64,000 nucleotides of DNA from Carnegiea gigantea (Eukaryota > Streptophyta > Magnoliopsida > Caryophyllales > Cactaceae): contig JAKOGI010000343.1 in NCBI GenBank assembly GCA_029747015.1, positions 372,001-436,000 on the forward strand, in the 5' to 3' direction. Positions 32,967 through 46,045 of the stretch are shown piece after piece. Within the stretch, counting starts at the first letter, position 1, and each line of letters begins with the position of its first letter. The position numbers and the translations under genes were made by a program. The notes under the pieces were generated by a model. That model had not been told where the DNA came from. It was given only the letters and a program-made list of their open reading frames with translations, and ran no database searches.

Positions 32967-33299
32967 CGACGATATGAGATTAGGTCATATTTTTATTTTC
33001 TTAGCTGCTTTCTTATTAGTTGCATATGTTCTATCTTACTCTGTTTATTTCCTTATTAATTGTTACTTAGCTTGGTCATTTCTTGAAAATTCTCAAAATC
33101 CAAAAAAAATTAGAAAGGTTAAAATCTAAAAAAAAAAAAGAAAAACTTCAAAATCAGTAAAAAAGGAAAAGCTTAAAATTGAAAACAATTAAAAAATCTT
33201 GAAAACCACAAAAAAAATTTAAAAATCCAAAAACCCATAAACATTAGAAAATTAGAAAACCCCTATACATTGAAAAACTTTAAAAACTTCAACCTTGTT

Positions 33300-34747
33300 G
33301 GAGTTATCTTTTAAGGCTTCATGATTATTGTGCTCAACTGAATCATAATTTTGAAAAATGAGAAATTTGTGAGGTCATTGCTGTTGGTCTAAATGTTGAG
33401 TCAAGGAGTTATATTGAGTCAATTTATTCTGGAGGTCTAATAGAATTATTATCTAAAACTCAAGATGAAGTTTAGGATTTCTTTGAAAAATTAGCTTGAG
33501 AGACCTATGCATTTAAACAAGCTAACCAGACTTTTAAATACCCAACTCATGAAGAGTATGATTTTCATGCTAATTCTTACCGTTCAAACCACTTTATGAA
33601 TTCAAATAACTCATATGACTATTATATGCCTCCTGTTTTGTGCGATTATTATGAATCTTCTGATCATGATGCTCATACTCGTCCTTTTCATGCTTATGTT
33701 GATGCCACATGTGCAAGTTTTGAAAAGAAGATTAATGAAATAATTGATCAAATGATAGAGACAATGAAAGCGAGAATTGCTACTTGTTCTCAAAGTTTTA
33801 ACCAAAATAGGGTGACTTATAGTGAGATTAATTCTAGTTTAGGATCTCCTAAATTTGACATTAGTCTCTATAATGATTTTAAACCCTCTTATTCTGCTAG
33901 GTCTGATTTGAATGAACACACGTGTTTGCCTAATCTAGAACAAGAGAGTGATCTCCCTACGTCTCTATCAACAGACCTTGCATCCCTCACTAGCTCACCC
34001 AAAGATGTCACTAAAGATATCTTAGTTTATGCCCACCTACCCATCACTCTGAATGAATTTTGTGAATTTGATGCGGGTGAACAATCTGATATTGCTAGTG
34101 AGTTAGATATAAGCATCACACCTGAAGTTGAGCTTCATGATTTACATGATTCGAAAGATATTTCACAAGAGTTGTGTGATAAGGTAACTGAACTCACTAT
34201 TTTGGACTTTGATGATGATATTTTTTATGTAAAATATGAATCTTTTTCGTATGGATTTGATGTTACTGAAGGTCTTGATGTGGGTTTTCATATTGAATGT
34301 GAATCATTCTCTTTTGATTTTGTCATTCCTAACCTTTTATTTAAATTAGCTAATGATATTCTGTATGTGGAATATGAATCTTTTTCTGGTGAGTTTGAGA
34401 CATATGGAAGTTCTGATAATGGTGTTTGTGCTGATTATGAGTCCTTCTCTTTTGATCCCATCTAAACTGACTTCCTTTTTGAATATTACAAGTCTGAATT
34501 TGTTGAGTCTGAGATGATTGCCATAAAGAATTTTGCTTTAGACCAGACTCATATGCATGTTGGACTTAACAGACTTGTGAAATTTACACCCCCTATTTTA
34601 CCTAGACTGTTCATTCATAATGATATAGTTTCTAGGCCAATGACCTCAATAATGGCTCATTCTGAGTGTGTTCATTTCATTTCTGATTGGGCTCAACTGT
34701 TTAATAAGTTAAAGAGGGCCATTACTTGTGCTTTATTGGCTAGATAG
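33300..34747 (+). pseudogene. Element C gag-like ORF with acidic repeated C-terminal region
   Basis: One frame runs from about 33300 to 34747 with stops at 33473, 33497 and 34463. The part 33596-34465 is open for 289 codons. The early part resembles the end of an Athila-type capsid domain (SKTQDEV, FFEKLA, ETYAFKQAN). The CDYYESSDHDAHTRP stretch is a CCHC knuckle that has lost two Cys (Tyr and Arg instead), judged against the intact version in element F. The rest is acidic with four copies of a YESFS-type motif (residues about 215-285). It ends with SDWAQLFNKLKRA. Function unknown beyond the gag-like origin. Confidence 0.7.
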
Positions 34748-36738
34748 ATGTACTCTTTTAGGCTCTAACTCACTATTTTTCACTGATTCTATGTGATTGA
34801 GAGTTGGGCTTCTTTGTTTGATAAGCTACTGCGTGCATTAATGAGTTTTGATTTGAGTAGTACTTTTTCAGCTTAATATGGCATGCTGATGCTCCATAAA
34901 CTTCATGTTGCATCATTTTCGTGAGGCATAGTTTACAACCTATATCCAACCTAGTATGATCGTTCCACGCTCCCTTCTTCTCTTTTTATATTCTTTTCTT
35001 TCTTTTTTGTACTTAGTTGTGAATATTTAGGGCTGTGAATATACGGGTGATCAATCCTGAGGACCAATTTAGGATATGTTGAGTCGTGTGGGCTATGATC
35101 ACCCTTGGTTGTGTTTTGATTTTGTGAATACTTATTAGTTATAGATATCTAGGGCTGTTTTTATATTTCACGTTGTTTTCTTTCTTTAGTTTGGTGAGTT
35201 TCGGTTTTTCTTTGGTTTAGTTTTTGTTTAATAGCTTCTTTTTGTTTCCTTTTTGGTATTTTAGTGTTTTTGTTTTTGTTTTGTACTTAACTTTTCTTTC
35301 TTTTGTATTTTGTTTCGTATTTAGCTTTTCTTTTGATTTAGGTTGGTGTTTTATAAGTCTTTGGTTTGGTTTTGTTTCTGTTTTGGGTGATTATGCTGGT
35401 TTGGTCTTGATTGGTTTTGTTTTCTTTTAGGTTTTGGGTTTTATTTTGCTTCATTTAGTTATTTTTGCTTTTTGCTTTTTGTGTGTGGGTCTTATTTTGT
35501 TTTGGTTTAGTTTTGATTTTGTCCATTTAGTGGTTTGGTTTGTTTGAGAGTTAGTTTTATTACTTTTCTTTTCAGATTTTGATTTTGATGATTTTATGTT
35601 TGTTTTTGTTTTGCTTGTGATTTTTATTAGTGTCCTATTTTGCATATATTTGTAATTTAATGTGGTTTATTGGTTCTATAGTTGATGTGATTGCTTTTTA
35701 GCAACTTAGTTCTGACAATGAGGACATTGTGAAGTTTTGGTGTGGGGCCGAGGCATCCATTTTTTTGAAAAACCCAAAAAGATTTTTGGTTTTGTTTTTG
35801 AGAATGTTTGTACTATGTCTGATTAGCTTGAATCCCCTGTGCTTTTGTTATTAGCTTGTATATAGGCAGAATGTACATGATAGGTCTCCAACCTTAGTGT
35901 GACATTCTAAACCCTAATTCTAACTCTGGTGTTCAGTATAGATTGTGTAATCCAGTCCTTGTTTATTCCTTCATCATTATCTTTAGGTCTTAGGCTTCTA
36001 TGAATGATTCTCCCACTAGCTTGTGACACAATTACAATGAAAAAAATTGGAAAAAAAGTATATTATGAATAAAGAAGAAGAAAAAGAAAGAAAAAGAGAT
36101 GAAATAAAATTTAGAATGACAAGTATTCCTTTGAGGCATGCACTACTAGGTGCTACCCATTGAGGCACGTGTTACTGGGTGTTACCTTTGAGGCAATATT
36201 GCTGCTGAAGAAGCTTGCTTCCAAAGACAGTACGATAATAATATAGTTGTGTCAGCCAAGTGGGATTGAGTCTAATTCTGATAAATCTAAGCCCTGGGAT
36301 GATGATACACTTACACATGAACGTGGGGATTGATTTAGAATCTTGATGTACAATGGGGTGAAAAATTAGTGCTCTGATGTCATTTAGGAGGTAGAGGGCT
36401 TTGAAGTACATTCTGTGCATATGCAGGTCAATAACTTGGTTATATGGGTGATTTAGTTGATTAGAACGTGTGCATATCTTTCCTAAATTTTGTACATACT
36501 AGTTTTGAGAAAAAAACCAAAAAGATTTTCTTTTATTTTTAAAATAATTGTTGTAGGTATTTCACCTGAAAACCTCACAAGACCTCACTCGTCCGCTTGG
36601 GAAACTGAGGGGTTTAAAGGGTTTGTTGCATATGCTAAATGCAATCGTGATTCCTACAACAGTGAGTTAGGATTTTCTTTGTCTTATTTTTCATTTTCTT
36701 TTAATTAGTTTAGTTTATTTTACTCGAGGATTAGAATC
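34748..36738. other. Element C 3' untranslated interior
   Basis: No coding content. It contains the T-rich stretch described separately and an imperfect repeat TTGAGGCAxGxxxTACTxGGTGxTACC at about 36131-36187. It ends near a conserved-looking block (GACCTCACTCGTCCGCTTGG, 36582) before the polypurine tract. Confidence 0.6.
35150..35660. repeat. T-rich, strand-asymmetric low-complexity tract
   Basis: About 500 bases dominated by TTTTG, TTTTC and GGTTT words on the plus strand, with very few A or C runs. The sense RNA would be U/G-rich. Open frames on either strand here are compositional artefacts. Confidence 0.8.
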
Positions 36739-36754
36739 TTGGTGTGGGAGTATT
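36739..36754 (+). other. Element C polypurine tract
   Basis: TTGGTGTGGGAGTATT precedes the 3' LTR. Purine-rich GGTGTGGGAG forms its core. Confidence 0.7.
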
Positions 36755-38506
36755 TGTCCATGCCAAAAATGTGTTATTTTTACGATACTTTTATGCCTGA
36801 TTTATGCTCGTTATAATCGTCATTTTTAGATTTTTATGTGATTTTATTTAGTTCTGCAGGTTTTGAATATTTTGAGGAAAAGCATGGTAAAAAGGCAAAA
36901 AAATACAAGAAAATAATAATAATAAAACCTAAAATAATGCCTAAACCCCCAGCTGCGGTGTGCACGGCACGTGACCTCCTAATTCCCCCTCTCATTTCTC
37001 CTTCTCTCTCATCTCGGTTCCTAAACCCCCGAAATCAACCCAGAAACCCTGACCCCCCTTCTCGATTCCCTCCATCTCTCTCCTCCTTATCTCCTCTCTC
37101 TCTCTAGCTCGAATCACCACAACATCCTCATCCACCACCACACTGCCATGACACCAGCATCAACACCACACCAGCATCATCTCAATCTCCAGCAAACGCC
37201 CGAATGCCAACGTATCTTCATCAGTCTCATCTCGACCATCCATGCAACCTCTTAGTTGAATGGTGCAGATCGAAGCAGGGCTCGGGTATAAATTTAAACA
37301 ACCAGCGCATTCGAAGGAGATTAGGCAATATTTAGGTTCTAATTAGGTTTAGTTTTACATTTTTTAGGTTTAATTTTAGGGGTGTTCTTTGTTTTCATTT
37401 CAGTCATTAGTAGTTTATGGTTTTGGTTTCGTTTTGGATTTTAAATGTCAGATTAGGTTGCAATTCCATTTAATTAGAGTAAAATTTGTTGATTTGGGTT
37501 GTTTAACGCACTCTTCAGTCATAATTGCAAAGTTTTTAGGTTTGGTAATGAGGAACTTCGATACATCCCCTTCCCCTGTTTTTCCTTGCTTGTACCTGAA
37601 GGTTCAATGGCGATTTCACCTTTTCTTGGGCGTGCTCAGGCAAGCTTGAAGCCGGATTCTAGGTTGTTTCTTGCTGATCCTAATTTCCCTCTCCCCTGTT
37701 GTTGAATTTTCAGTTCTGCTATTACTTTGGTTGATTTTGTTTATGTTCTGATTTAGTTGAGTTGATGAGAATTATTAATTCTAGGTTGGAAACTTGCAAG
37801 CTTGATGTTGATTTTGGATTGTTTCTAGTTTGTGTGTTCGTTTATTCTGGCTGAATTTTGCTTTATTTTGAATCTTTTTCTTCCCCTGCCCTGCTGCTCT
37901 GCTTCACATCAACCCAGTCCTGCCTGCTCTGGTGATTTGATTGTGGTAGTTTCAGGTTTTGGTGGTTTCAAATGATTGTCTCAAATTTGGTTGTTTCAGA
38001 TTAATGAGCTTAATTGCTTGATTTTGGTAGTGTTGAATGGTAAATGGTGTTGATTCTAGGTTTTAAACTGTTTCAGATTAGTTGTTAAATAGGTTCTAGG
38101 TTTTAATTTTAGGTGAATACTGTTGAATGCATAGTCTCTTTAGTATGCTTATGTTTAGTTGAACGCTTAGGTTTAGTTTGTTTAAGTTCATTTAACTTAA
38201 ATTGCACACTTATGTTTAGTTGAGTGTGTGGTTGAATGCTTAGTGGAGTCAGGATGAATGGTTAGTTCACAATATAGCTTATGTTTAGTCTATCTAATTC
38301 TATGCTTAGTTGAATGTTCAGTTGAACACTTAATTTTTTCTTGAGTGATTTAATTTGGTTTAGTGTAGATCACATTAGGGTTATTAGTTAATTCACCCTT
38401 TAGTGACCTTAATCTCATCGTCGTCCCTGAGGAGACAACCCTCAAGTACTACAGGGAAAGCTGTGCGCTTGCAGCCTTTTTATTTTACACTCAAAAATAT
38501 CCAACA
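36755..38506 (+). repeat. Element C 3' LTR
   Basis: 1,752 bp, starting TGTCCATGCCAAAAATG and ending ATATCCAACA. Colinear with the 5' LTR. Confidence 0.9.
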
Positions 38507-38511
38507 CTAGT

Positions 38512-40375
38512 TCACATAAAAGATAAGAAACCATGATAAGCTTGTCTCTGTTGCCTCCCTTTGGCTTGTTAAATCAATTTTCTACTAACAGTTTTAACGT
38601 TCTAAACCTTATTGGATTACTGATGTCCTAAAATTACACACTACATACAGGGTGTATTGAAATATGGGTTAAATATACGTCTTACTTTGCACTCTTTATA
38701 TAGATCCGAATAAAACCCAATAAACCAAAAAACCTAATGGGTATGGGCATTGATAATAATTTTCAACACCTGGTAGGTATGCCCTTGGCATGTCATAAGT
38801 GTTGATTTTTAATTGCCTCTTGGAGTGATCAATTACTGCTTTTAGGGATTTTTTGTGCTGAATATGTATAATTCTCCCCCTTTTTCCTACTTTACACTTG
38901 GGTTTCAGTGTCTTTAATGAGGCTTTTTCAGATCTTTTGCTAATGAACCCAATCCAACCTAAAAGTTATGGAGTTGATGGTGACACACAGCCTGCCCCTA
39001 TGAGTCAACACTGGGTATGTGGTTTCCTTTCCCTTGCTGCAGTATTTTGAGTTTCTAGGTGGTACTTGGGCCTACGCCCTGTGTTTACACACGGCGCATT
39101 TCAGCTTAAAAGTTAGGATATTGATGCACACTACTAGCTGATGTGGTAATACACTTGTGCTTATGGATCTACAAGCTGATCTAACTCTTTATCTTTTCAG
39201 TCTAGGCAGTTGAAGACACTAATTTTCCTATGAATAGAGCATAACTCCATCAAGCAATTTCCATCTCTATCTATCATCCACCATCTTGAAGTGAAATTGA
39301 GAACTTGGTATGAAAGATTATGCAAGCTATGAGCTCATTGATACTGAGTGGAACACTTATGGATGGGCATTTGTTTTCTTGTTTGTCTTACAGCTCTTAT
39401 CTAGTTTAGTTTCATTCATGCTAGTCAATTACTTTAATTTAGCAATTGTAATCATGTGTGAGTAGTTTGTTATGAGCTAGGGCTAGACCAAATATCAAAT
39501 CTTGTTAATGATTTCCTAGCAATTGAACTTAAAGTTTGTTGAACTTGGTTATTAAAATTCAATTAATCATAGATGCTTATTGCTATTGTGAGATTTTGGT
39601 TAATTCTTGCATGTGTGTTAGATATGTTGCTAAGGTACTAAATGGTGAAGTTCACCACTGGAAAACTAAGATTATACTCAACTTTGTAATTTCTAGAGAT
39701 AGGATTGCCAATTAAGGGATTAAATATGATAATCATAAATCTTTAATTCGATTAATTCAAGAAGCCAATGATAATCGTCAGTGTTGTTCGAATAATTCAC
39801 CTTGTTTTAAATGAAAATTATGAATTATATTAATTATCAACCCTTGAATCAATCAACCCAGTGAAAATTTATGTTTAGTTGCCAAAAGTTGATACAGTAT
39901 TTGGCAAGGCCTTTTCCCTAGATATTTTAATATCATAGATTTAATTCAAAATTTTGCATCATATTTGTTTAATCAAATTCAAGAAATTTAAGTTTTGGTT
40001 TATTGCTTAGCTAATTTTGAAGGAGTATAACTTGGTAGATTAAACTAGTCCCTATTGGACCGCATTGATTTTCTATAACGTTGCCATGTGCTTTTAGGAT
40101 GTTCATTAGATATCATTTTTGAAAGTGAGTATAGGTATGCGTATAGTTCCATGTGACCTGTACGTGTCCTATTTCCATCACAAATCATACCTAATCTACC
40201 TAAAAAAAGAAAATAACAAAATAACTTTAAAAAGATAATAAGATAATTAACATTCATTCTATGACACCGACAATAATTCCTGAAAATTCATCTATATACT
40301 CATGGTCTTGGTGAATAATGGACAGGACATGGAGGAATACATGAAGAAAAAGATCAATTATATTATACAACCCCT
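38512..40375. other. Between elements C and D, nothing recognised
   Basis: AT-rich DNA without a recognisable gene. The stretch around 39350-40050 has the texture of an old solo LTR or LTR fragment, but no partner copy or duplication is present in the window. Confidence 0.4.
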
Positions 40376-40380
40376 ATAGA

Positions 40381-41700
40381 CGCCTAAAATGGCATCTGTG
40401 TTTTTTTAATTGCCCAATGATAAGAATAAAATCCTAGCTAAAAATTTGGGGGCTCAATGAAGTGATTAACAAGAATATAGTCTAATTAAGCTAATAAGAG
40501 TCCAATTAATGGAATAAAAATAGGTGGACGTGCAAATAAATAGGCCCAATGGGCTTGGAAACTTGCTAGTTTACCCACAGAAACACAACCGAGACCCTGC
40601 TTCCTTTCCTTCATTCTGAGTCCAAGTTAGTTTCCTTAATCCTAGTTTAAATCCATGGCTAATTAGTCTGTCGTGCCTAGTTAAAGTAGATTCTTTGTTA
40701 AATTTGTGAACCTATTAAGATTTAGCCTATTAAGACTAGGAGGTGGTCTGTTTTTCCCAGGCTAAGTCATTCTATTCATTCGCTATAAATAGAAGGGCTA
40801 CCCCTAGGGTTAGGATCATAATATCATCATCAGTTAGTTGGGATCAGTTAGACATGAGATGTCATCATTATAAGAGTTTTCTAAAAATTCTGAGAAGTTT
40901 TCAAAAAATTCAAGAGATCAGACGCTGAGTCTCCTCTTGAGGGCACTAAGGATTAATCACTTTGTTGGGTTCCGCACATAAATCAGGTGGGTTCTCTTGA
41001 GGGCGAAATTCTATTTTTCTCCCACTTTAATATTGGATCTCTTTAGGTTGTCCCCACCCATTATAGCTTATTTACTTTGCTCTTGTATGCATTAGACTAA
41101 AGTTTGCACCATTTGCATGATTTAATATGATTTATACATATATATTGTATGAGTGTATGTTAGTGTGATTAAATGTTTGATTTCCTATATTGAATAGTAA
41201 AGGCTGTCAGTCATGATGAACGCTGATGTGATGCTCCTCATCACATCACTGCATGATCACCCTCAAATCTGGATTTTTGGTTCGAGACTAAAGAAATACG
41301 ATTGCCCCCACACTAGAGATTGCTCGGGAGCCTTTTGACTATCGTTTTGAAGCAAAATCAATTATCTTTTCGGTGCGCCTTTGGTTGTTCCTATTGATAT
41401 GATTTGTTTCAAAAAGTGATATGATTTGAAAGTATTCTTAAAACTCACTAACAACTCAACTTAATTCATAATTATTGTTTTGCCTTTTCATTCTTTTTTA
41501 TTTTTTTTCGGTAAAATCATTTCGATCCAAGATAGTACACCTATCTGGCCCAAGAACTCAGCTTCTCTATCAGGTAGGTCGCCTTATTTTTAGGACAGGC
41601 AACAATTATTGCCATGTATTAGGATCAAGTAGGTGGGTCAAATTCTAGCTGAAGGACCCGGCTAGGTTCCTGGATCAGTATCAAGATCTAGTTTTCTAAT
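40381..41700 (+). repeat. Element D left LTR
   Basis: It aligns with 45068-47217 minus the hAT insertion. The similarity starts at CGCCTAAAA (TGCCTAAAA in the other copy). The right boundary is approximate, because the middle copy diverges at 47217 while the left copy continues into the leader. I did not find a clear primer site. Confidence 0.75.
40784..40791 (+). promoter_or_regulatory. TATA box in the left LTR of element D
   Basis: TATAAATA in CGCTATAAATAGAAGG. The other LTR has TATAAAA at the aligned site (45470), followed in both by GGAAGG/GAAGGG and a conserved ATCATAATATCATCATCA block, which fits an LTR promoter and start region. Confidence 0.65.
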
Positions 41701-43148
41701 CTATCCCCATAAATCCGTCGATTTCTAACTTCTAAAATAAAAATTAAAAATCAATTTTTCTAAAAAACTATATAGAAATAAAAACCCTAAAAAACAAAAG
41801 TTAAACCATTCTTGGGGGATCGTACCCCCAGGGAGGTGTGTCCTTAAAGTGACAACCCCACTAGGGAGATTTTCTTCAGGTGGGTGAAATTTGAAATTCA
41901 ATATGGCAAATCATTTTAAGTACACTTGCATTAGGTATCCTACATTGAAAGTGCTTCCCTAAGCAAGATAATGACACCTCAAGGAAGCAACCCTGCTATT
42001 ACCCCGCGGGAGATCAATTGGTTAACTTGGTTAGTCCATTAGGAGCTACTGAGCATGCATTGATCCATTAACTGTTAACACACTTTTTAGTCATCATAAC
42101 TTAGGGAAGCAACCAAAACATTCCAGTCTTTCCATCCAGCCTGTGGATGACGTACGAGGTGTTTGGGTCGCGAGAGGACTGTTCTAAACGAGACCTGAGA
42201 TGCCTGTAAGATAGAACCATGGCTTAGACTTGACCTCGTGTGTGTGCTTGAATGTGTTCTTATATGATTCAAGTTTCTTAACCCTAACATTCATACATTG
42301 ATGCTTTAGGTTTTAGGTGAGCTTGGATTAGGAAAGGTCAATCTTATTAGCTAGGGTTATGGACCAAGATGGCTTCACGGCCAATTGAGTTTTAAATTGG
42401 TCTTGACCTCAGACCTGACTAGGTTAAAACTTTAGTCTATAGAGTAAAAGTCCTAGATGGAGTCTCGGCCAAGCTTGAATAAGGATGGTAGGGTGTTCAA
42501 ATAAAATGGAAAAAAAATAATCTGCATCCTATTCGGAATTTGTGACATGTTTTAGGAAAATCCGCCTAGGATAGTCTTCAGTTTGGAACTAAAAAAAGGA
42601 ATAAGATTTATTCTCCTAGTCCAGTTAGGAACCTGGCCAGTGTCCTAAAGGGTATTTGACTGTCCATTAATTAGTGTTGTACTTAGGATGAAAATAAGGG
42701 TTAGGAGCCAGGAAGGCAGCCTTGGGGGCCCGTTAGGTAGCATAGCCGGCTTCGTAGGAATCTAACTGCGTCACAAGCAACCCTACTTTGGGACAGAAAG
42801 TGTCAACTGCCAAGATGCTAGTCTCAAGGTCTAATATGGAACCCAGCCAACACCTTGTAGTATGGTCTAAACTCAGTCCGTTCTAGTTTGGGTTAGTGTA
42901 AAAGTCAATATATGAGCTCTCAATCTAAGTGTATAAGTCAACAGACAACTGATTTTGAGTCTTTACTTTCCTAGCAAAGATACTTAGATGAGCTAGCCCT
43001 CAGCTCTTTCCATTATTTGCTAAGATAGAGAAAACTAAGAAACTATATGAGCAGAGTCCACCAAGTAGGAGACTTCTATTTAAGGAAAGTAGTAAGAGAA
43101 AAATCCACCGAAAGTTAAGGTTAAAGTCTAAATAAAGGCAAAATCATA
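41701..43148 (+). other. Element D leader, non-coding
   Basis: Long leader between LTR and gag, with no ORF of note. A hairpin-like GGGGGATCGTACCCCC occurs at about 41815-41830. Long leaders are common in Tat elements. Confidence 0.5.
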
Positions 43149-44760
43149 TGCCAGTTCCAATGGTAGGGAATGATGAAATCACTCAACTGATGAAGATGAT
43201 TGAGATGATGTAAGTCAAAATACAAGAGAGCAAAAAGAAGGTGGGGACAATGACTGCTGTGCTCCAAGCAAAAAATAGTGAACAACCTCTTCCCCTAAAA
43301 GGCACAAACGATGACGAAAGGGGAGAAATGTAGAATAAGAAGGAAGGAGAAATGCAGAAGAGCCCTCCCCAAGGTGATCCTTTTATAGCTTGCATAGAAT
43401 AGCTATTCAAGGAAGCATCCATGTTTAGTAATTATTTTCATGACAATGCGAGATTCACTTTAATCCCGAAAGAAGAATTGTTCCCAGAGTTCAGTATGCC
43501 TGACACCAAGTTTCATGGAATTGAAAATCCATATCACGGTGTGAGGAATTTTTTAGGTTAAAAATGACTCTAATATGGATCGACGAGGACATCTTCTACC
43601 TTATAGTTCCATAGACTTTTGACAAGAATGTAATGAGATGGTACAACACTCTAGACCCACGAAAGGTTACTAATTACGAAGATCCCTATAGGAAATTCCT
43701 ACATCAGTATTAATACAATACTGACCTCCCAATCACGTTCAGAGATTCAAAATTGCTTAGGTAAGATGAAAAAGAAGGGTTTGCTGACTACTTGGCTAGA
43801 TGGAGGGCAAAGGCTGCTCACATGGTAAACCGATGCTTCGAAGCTGATAAGGGGAGGCTATTCATTAGAAACCTCCAGCCCTTACATAAGCAACATCTCT
43901 AGTTCACACCATTTGAGAATTTAGCTGCATTGAATGTTGAAAGAAGCGGAGCTATCCGAGGAGGCACCTACTAATCCTAGTACAACTAGAAGAACAACCA
44001 TATAAATAAAAATAAAAAGGCTGGTAGTTCCAAAGAGGTACATGAAGTAAATTGCCTAATTGAATATACCCCTATAGGAACTACCTACACCCAAGTTTTG
44101 GAGCGATTCATAGCCAAAGGCTAGAAACTGAAGCTCTTTGATAGTCCAAGGGCTTAGATCCAACTAAGTACTATAAGTACCATTGGTCACGAGGACATGG
44201 CACTAAGAATGGTTAGATTTTAAAAAAACACAACTAGAATAGATGTTCAGGTTGAGACAACTCCTACTACCTAAAGTAGCATAGAAGCCCAACAACGATA
44301 CAAACTCCCTAGCGGCCCATGAAAACATCTTTGTCATCAATAAAAAGGAAGAGAATAAGACCATCTGTGCTTGTACAAAACATTCATGGCCTAAAACCTA
44401 GGGTGAGCATGCCTAAACTATATGCGGAGGTCCTCATCACATGGGCAAGTGATGTAGAAGATGCATATGAAACCTAAGGAGGTTATCTACCAACTAAAGC
44501 AAGTGACAATGACTTTTGAGGTGAGAACAAAGAAGAGGACTTTTGGGGGGATGAGGTCTAGCCGACGGTCCAGCATCTTATAAAAAGTGGGGGACACTAG
44601 GCTAAGAAGGGCCCACAATAGGGCCCCCTTAAAAAATAAATGGTCGCGCCAGCCCAAGAAGAGGATCTAGTATCGAAACAACTAAAGAAACTTAAAGCAC
44701 ATATAACAATCTAGCAACTTATAGTAGCTTCTCAAAAGCATAGGGAGCTCTTGATAGACG
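43149..44760 (+). pseudogene. Element D gag
   Basis: Starts near the ATG at 43149. Tat-type capsid wording appears around 43480-43930: FSMPDTKFHGIENPYH, VMRWYNTLDPRKVTNYEDPY, FLHQY, EGFADYLARWRAKAAHMVNR. There are at least six stops, for example TAG in place of Gln codons near 43606, and frame changes. The nucleocapsid part is too decayed to show a clear zinc knuckle. The last 400 bases have a second copy at 47215-47590. Confidence 0.75.
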
Positions 44761-44845
44761 AACTGAACAAAATTGATGGCAAAAACGTCAACCATGCCAT
44801 AGCAAAAGTTATGGATGCCAAATCTCAAGATCCTCAGTGGCCATA

Positions 44846-44983
44846 TTTGGATTTCACATGATTAGGCCACTGTCACGGCGAAAGTTGGTGGATCAATGCC
44901 CAGGTTTGGATTTTACATTATAAGCCATCGTTATGGCGAAGCTTAGGACCATCAATAGTTAGGTTTGGGTTTTACATTAGCAC
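44846..44983 (+). repeat. 59-bp tandem repeat, 2.3 copies
   Basis: Units start at 44846, 44905 and 44964 with TTTGGATTT, TTTGGATTT and TTTGGGTTT. Each full unit is 59 bases and includes ACAT, GGCGAA and ATCAAT. It lies between the gag remnant and the middle LTR, that is, in the 3' untranslated part of the left element. Confidence 0.85.
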
Positions 44984-45469
44984 AGCCAGACAAGCAACTA
45001 CAACTGAGGACTGTTACTTTTATCAATGCCTTATTCAAGCTTGATCAATATGGGAGCTAACTTTAGATGCCTAAAAATAGCATATGTTTTCTTTTAATCC
45101 CCCAATGATGAGAATAAAATCTCAGCTTAGCATTTGAGGGCCCAATGAATTGATCAACAAGAAAAGAGTCAAACTAACCGAGTGAGAGTCAAATTAATGA
45201 AATACAAATAGGCAGAAGTGCAAGTAAATAGGTCCAGTGGGCCTAGAAACCAGTCGATTTGCCCATGGGAAACCCGACCGAGTTCCTACTTCCTTTCGTT
45301 CATTTTGAGTCTGAGTTGGTTTAATTAATCCCAATCCCAAACTACGACTTATTAGTCTATCATGCTTAGTTAAATTGGATACCAAGTTAAATTAGTGAAC
45401 CTATCAAGATCAAGTTTAATAAGACTAGGAGTTGGCCTTTTCCTGGGCTAAGCCAGTCTATTCATCCAC

Positions 45470-45476
45470 TATAAAA
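45470..45476 (+). promoter_or_regulatory. TATA box in the middle LTR of element D
   Basis: TATAAAA at the position aligned with the TATAAATA of the left LTR. Confidence 0.6.
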
Positions 45477-46037
45477 GGAAGGTTGTCTCTTGGGGTTAAG
45501 ATCATAATATCATCATCAATCAATTGAGATCAGTTGGACACAACCAATTGTCATTGTGAGGGCTGAAAACAATTGCAAGAAGCTTTTTACAAATTCGAGA
45601 GATCAAATCGCGAATCTCCTATTAAGGGCACTAAGGGTTAATCACTTTGTTGGGTTTCCTAGGTAAACGAGGTGGGTCATCCTGAAGAAAAAGTTCTATT
45701 TTTCTCCCATTTTTCTATTAGATCTCTTTTTATTATGATTTTGATTACACCATTGCTAAAGATTTCATCTTTAGGTAGTCCCCATCCTCTATCACTTATC
45801 TTTACTCTTTATCTGCATTAGACTAAAGTTTGTACCATTTGCATGATTTAATACGATTTATATTAATATGTTGCATGGGTTGTGTTAGTGTGATTCAAAG
45901 TTTAATTTCCCAAATTGAATAGCAGAGGCTGTAAGTGATAGTGGCTGGTGGTTTGATACACCCTATTACAATACCATACCATTCCCTCTGGATCTAGATC
46001 CTTGGCTTAAGCCTGCGAAGTCAAGGTACTCCCCGCA

Positions 46038-46045
46038 CTAGGGAT
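46038..46045. repeat. 8-bp target duplication CTAGGGAT of the hAT element (left copy)
   Basis: Identical to 46833-46840. The undisturbed site in the sister LTR at about 41307 reads CTAGAGAT followed by the same TGCTC. Confidence 0.95.

Larger units (their letters stand above)
31210..38506 (+). mobile_element. Element C: non-autonomous LTR retrotransposon with gag-like ORF and no pol
   Basis: 7.3 kb with 1.73- and 1.75-kb LTRs, a perfect CTAGT duplication, a decayed tRNA-Asp primer site (Athila/Tat-type) and a polypurine tract. The 3.8-kb interior has a gag-like frame followed by an acidic ORF and a long T-rich region, and no protease, RT or integrase. This layout fits terminal-repeat retrotransposons with a gag domain (TR-GAG-like). 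It must have used enzymes from an autonomous relative. Its gag-like protein resembles the one in element F. Confidence 0.88.

Noticed and set aside
35224..35645. Open frames rich in Phe/Leu or Lys/Asn in the T-rich tract of element C
   Set aside because: Compositional artefacts of a T/G-rich tract on both strands.
40376..40380. ATAGA as target duplication of element D
   Set aside because: The right end of D is outside the window, so the partner copy cannot be checked.
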